NCBI RefSeq assembly: GCF_904849725.1
Contig: NC_058524.1
Span: forward strand, 489,621,763 to 489,685,762
Reading direction: 5' to 3'
Origin: Hordeum vulgare subsp. vulgare
Taxonomy: Eukaryota; Streptophyta; Magnoliopsida; Poales; Poaceae
Length of the DNA stretch: 64,000 nt
This document shows positions 62,801-64,000 of this stretch, in pieces (positions within the stretch are counted from its first letter, which is position 1; every line of letters begins with the position of its first letter). The position numbers and the translations under genes are program-made. The notes beneath the pieces are model-generated. The model was not told where the DNA came from. It did not search any database and saw only the letters and a program-made list of their open reading frames with translations.

Positions 62801-63988
62801 TGGTCACTTTTGGAGAAGTGATGCACCCGGTATTTGTGTGAGTATGGTTTCGGAAATGGGAATAGATTTATGATGTGTCGACCGTCCCAACCTTACCAGT
62901 ACGACCACGTTACCCCTTATGGGACGGGGCTATGTTAATTAATCTGGTCGGTGCTAGCAAAGTGCCAGATTACCAGTGGCGGGAGTGATGTGTGGTCACT
63001 CTCATGATGGGGTCGTGCTGGGTAGGACGACTATGCCATTTTTATGAGTTCCAGTCACACCGTTGGTCCCCGCATGGTTGCTACTATCCAGAGTTGGTGC
63101 TCGTAAGACGTACACCATGTGGGCTGGGTACCAATCGAGTGGATCTCTTTGTCTAGTATCGTCAGGGGAAAGGCATTGATCGGGTACTTACCTCGGGTAT
63201 GTGATATACCGCGAGTCGTGGATGACACGGAAGTTTCCCGGATCTCGTGGGTCCAGCGTACTACCTCTGCAGAGTGTAAACTATTCGAATAGTCGTGTCC
63301 ACGGTCAAGGGCAGTTTGGTAATCTTGCTTAAACTACGTCCAGTTATTTTTGCATAAACCAAGTGTGTGTGAGTGTGTGTGTGTGTGGTGATAAGAAAGG
63401 TGTTGCTATGATATCAATGATATGACCAAGTTCGGTGACTTGGCATATAGTGTGAACCCGGATGGTTCAGCCCTCGACTGATATATTGATATCTGTAACC
63501 TGTTCTTCAAGAGTAATTCTTAAACTTGATGCATATTCATGATCATTCCACCCAGATGAGTTACACTAAAGATGCATCATATTGTTATTCTTCACTTTCG
63601 TTGATTATATCATGGGCTGTTTGCGAGTACATTCAAAGTACTCATTGGCTTGCCACTGGTTATGTTATTGACCAGACATGGAAGGACCGAAGTTTGGAGA
63701 TGAGTACGTCTTTGGAGACACCCCTGCGAACTAGGACGCTTCCGAGTCAGAATGCCTGTAGTTGTAGGCTTGAAGGCATGGGCACCCGCTTAGCCCTTTG
63801 TTTTCCGCTATCAGTGTATCTGAGTGATTTGGCCTTAGGCCCTATCTTGTGAACTTGACCCTTCGGTCACGTGTTGTAATAATCGGTACTTGGATGTAAG
63901 ACTCTTGATTCGGTATCTGTGTTTGATGAGCATTGATCTCTGGGATCACTGAGCACGGCGATTCTCGACTAGTAAGTCGGGGTCCCCA
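59833..63988 (+). repeat. 5' LTR of a plus-strand chromovirus, 4156 bp
   Basis: Starts TGTCACACCCTG and ends TCGGGGTCCCCA, followed after six bases by a PBS. It is an inverted relative of 25709-29695. A TATAAATA box lies at 61470-61477, a 20-bp palindrome at 61999-62018, and a (GT)n stretch near 63363-63390. The left candidate target site is GAAAA (59828-59832). The element continues beyond the window. Confidence 0.9.
61470..61477 (+). promoter_or_regulatory. TATA box in LTR
   Basis: TATAAATA in GGGCCTATAAATAGCCC, plus orientation, followed by a C-rich stretch where transcription might start about 30 bases on. In the diverged inverted copy (25709-29695) the corresponding bases read TATTTATA in the element's sense direction. 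Confidence 0.55.
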
Positions 63989-63994
63989 TAGAGC

Positions 63995-64000
63995 TGGTAT
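63995..64000 (+). other. start of primer binding site, cut by window edge
   Basis: TGGTAT, six bases after the LTR end, is the beginning of the tRNA-Met PBS seen complete at 12955-12967. It identifies 59833-63988 as a 5' LTR. Confidence 0.7.

Overview
The window looks like nuclear DNA of a large-genome grass, most probably a Triticeae species (wheat, barley or rye group). It is packed with nested LTR retrotransposons. Among them are Athila-lineage elements primed by tRNA-Asp and Tekay/Del-lineage chromoviruses with roughly 4 kb LTRs primed by tRNA-Met. Stowaway MITEs, a CACTA end, a LINE remnant and a Helitron-like element are also present. Only one host gene is supported: a seven-exon gene for a small GTPase of the Ran family at 37193-39232. 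Family names are from memory of sequence style, not from a database search.

Layout. 1-7568: minus-strand Athila-like element with 5' LTR (5987-7568), PBS, a decayed gag, a protease that has lost its catalytic Asp, no visible reverse transcriptase or integrase, and an extra ORF with one in-frame stop; its 3' end lies left of the window. 7569-8788 and 23124-25708: two halves of an older retroelement region, with a leftward TATA box on one side and a rightward TATA box plus a 'putative gypsy type transposon' ORF remnant on the other. 8789-23118: a complete plus-strand chromovirus splitting that region, with LTRs of 4162 and 4157 bp, perfect TSD TGATT, an extra 257-codon ORF upstream of gag, and gag-pol with two in-frame stops. 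25709 to about 34300: minus-strand related chromovirus with its 3' LTR (25709-29695) and heavily decayed gag-pol; its 5' end is missing.

34415-36759: Helitron-like element ending about 290 bp upstream of the Ran TATA box. 37046-39232: Ran promoter and gene. 39785-40887: a fold-back MITE-like element, AT-rich degenerate repeats and an intact Stowaway. 41272-42900: unassigned GC-rich, partly duplicated sequence ending in a poly(T) run. 42914-45074: minus-strand LINE remnant interrupted by a deleted Stowaway. 45075-50424 and 52115-52346: LTR and gag remnant of another chromovirus, split by a solo LTR (50425-52109, TSD TACCC). 52347-52958: fragments of other LTRs. 52959-54757: CACTA end with a coiled-coil exon. 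54758-59832: Athila-lineage, apparently non-autonomous element with PBS, a gag-like ORF and a 565-bp tandem duplication. 59833-64000: a further 4156-bp chromovirus LTR, followed by the first bases of its PBS at the window edge.

The repeats do not work together as a pathway; the order of nesting gives a relative history of insertions. The observations most worth following are the extra ORF upstream of gag in the 8789-23118 element, with splice-acceptor-like sequences just ahead of both start codons; pol stop codons that lie inside the 3' LTR in both chromoviruses; the diverged Ran gene with a Helitron next to its promoter; and the apparently bidirectional promoter recovered when the 14.3-kb insertion is removed.
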